Assembly (NCBI GenBank): GCA_044375105.1
Contig: JBILNK010000228.1
Location: 1-5,791 of the forward strand
From: JBIKLM01 sp044375105
GTDB lineage: Bacteria; Planctomycetota; UBA1135; GCA-002686595
Length of the DNA: 5,791 bases
Reading direction: 5' to 3'
Under the pieces are notes generated by a model. It searched no databases. It was not told the DNA's origin and saw only the letters and a program-made list of their open reading frames with translations. Both the position numbers and the translations under genes were made by a program. Of the stretch, positions 5,046-5,791 are shown in pieces (within the stretch, counting starts at the first letter, position 1; every line of letters begins with the position of its first letter).

Positions 5046-5791
5046 ATGGCCCCGCCCCAGCCTTCCCTACCGGGCTCGAACCGACGCCTCTCGAACGCGC
5101 TGGCTACCCTCCTGCTGGCGCTCTCCGCATTCTTGTGGGTCAGCGCCGACGGGTCCGAGCGCGAGCGCGATGCCCTGGCCTGCGCCGAGGCCTACCGCGC
5201 GCTGGTTTGGGTCGGCCCGCGGGCAGCGGACTCCCTCGGGCAGCGAGCGCTGGCCGGCTCCGTTCTCCCGGGGCCAGAGCCGGGCAGCGCCCGGCTGACC
5301 CTGGGATCGGTGAGCTTTCGCGATCCCTCCAGCCAGGCTCGACCGGAACTGGACCGCATCCTGCGCCGCAGCGTGGCGCGCGGGCTGCGCAGCGCGGCCG
5401 AGGCCGGGATCGAGCTGCCTGGGGGCGGCCGCGCGCCGAGCGTCAGCCTGAGCCTGGTCGGAGAGCTGGTTCCCGCCCCCGACGGCCAGCGCTTCGAACT
5501 GGAGCGCCTCCCGGGCGCTGTGCGACTCCAATGGTCGCCACCCGCGGGGCCACCCCGCTCGGTCGACTGGCCCTTTACTCCGCCGGACCAGCGCGCGCTG
5601 TTGCCGCCCCTGGTGGCGATCGCCCTGGCCATCGCCACGCGCAGGCCGATCCCGTCCCTGTTCGGCGGCGTCCTGGCGGGCTCGATCCTGGTCCGCCTGC
5701 AAGGCGGCAGCGGCCCGTGGGCGGCATGGAGCGAGGGCGCCCAGGGGGTCTTCACCCGTTACCTCTTCGAGAAGATCTCCTCCGCCGAAAA
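5046..5791 (+). CDS. Na+/H+ antiporter, NhaC family, with extra N-terminal domain (3' end missing)
   Basis: The frame is open from the ATG at 5046 through the window end, giving 248 residues so far. From about residue 185 the sequence reads LLPPLVAIALAIATRRPIPSL, then FGGVLAGSILV and a Trp/Phe-rich loop (PWAAW, GVFTRYLFEKISSAE). This is the typical opening of the NhaC-family antiporter fold, an inner-membrane protein exchanging Na+ for H+. The first ~180 residues are unusual. Residues 16-34 (SNALATLLLALSAFLWVSA) look like a signal peptide or first membrane helix with a possible VSA|D cleavage, and 36-180 form a soluble region with Cys46, an Arg/Glu-rich helix near 100-120 and strands near 83-91, 131-141 and 157-163. 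If residues 16-34 insert normally, this region would lie outside the cytoplasmic membrane. Its function is not recognised. The remaining antiporter helices lie beyond the window, so the family call rests on about 60 residues. Confidence 0.8.
   Translation, partial: MAPPQPSLPGSNRRLSNALATLLLALSAFLWVSADGSERERDALACAEAYRALVWVGPRAADSLGQRALAGSVLPGPEPGSARLTLGSVSFRDPSSQARPELDRILRRSVARGLRSAAEAGIELPGGGRAPSVSLSLVGELVPAPDGQRFELERLPGAVRLQWSPPAGPPRSVDWPFTPPDQRALLPPLVAIALAIATRRPIPSLFGGVLAGSILVRLQGGSGPWAAWSEGAQGVFTRYLFEKISSAE

Noticed and set aside
5060..5090. Minus-strand GGTTCGAGCC resembling a tRNA T-loop
   Set aside because: No acceptor stem complement, anticodon arm or CCA end can be found around it, and it lies inside the antiporter coding sequence.
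5067..5702. 211- and 187-codon minus-strand frames opposite the antiporter gene
   Set aside because: Their products are Arg/Ala/Gln- or Arg/Pro/Ser-rich without domain features. The + strand frame in the same bases gives an NhaC-like membrane core and continues to the window edge.

Overview
The window is a high-GC stretch of bacterial chromosome carrying five protein-coding genes, with nothing that looks like a phage, transposon or CRISPR locus. Several features fit a Planctomycetota-like organism, probably an uncultured or deep-branching member. These are the very GC-rich third codon positions, the lack of Shine-Dalgarno sequences before the starts, a compact bacterial AsnRS with planctomycete-like wording, a large secreted repeat protein with a signal peptide, and proline-rich membrane-anchored HEAT-like proteins. 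This lineage call is inferred from protein style only; no rRNA or other phylogenetic marker apart from AsnRS is present.

Layout from left to right. Positions 1-98 hold no gene but contain nested inverted repeats, including a hairpin followed by six T on the + strand, which probably terminates a + strand gene lying off the left edge. On the minus strand, 1316-99 encodes a secreted protein of unknown function with four degenerate internal repeats that resemble beta-propeller blades. A 232-base divergent intergenic region (1317-1548) separates it from a + strand gene (1549-2370) for a membrane-anchored, alpha-helical, HEAT-like protein. That gene converges on asnS (minus, 4153-2855), the asparaginyl-tRNA synthetase and the only firmly named gene; a 484-base region without a credible gene lies between them. 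Upstream of asnS on the same strand, separated by 182 bases, is a small gene (4968-4336) for a single-pass membrane protein with a coiled coil and a conserved-looking C-terminal domain. Divergent from it by 77 bases is the start of an NhaC-family Na+/H+ antiporter gene (5046 to the window end, truncated). Its antiporter core is preceded by an unusual region of about 180 residues with its own signal-like segment.

The genes do not form an obvious pathway. asnS is a housekeeping translation gene. The coiled-coil gene and the antiporter share a divergent control region and might be co-regulated, but that is inference. The most useful unexpected signals are the N-terminal extension on the antiporter, the internal repeats of the secreted protein, the recurring TANNNT-N6-ATG arrangement that suggests leaderless transcripts, and the nested palindromes at the left edge. 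No complete new multi-gene system is evident.
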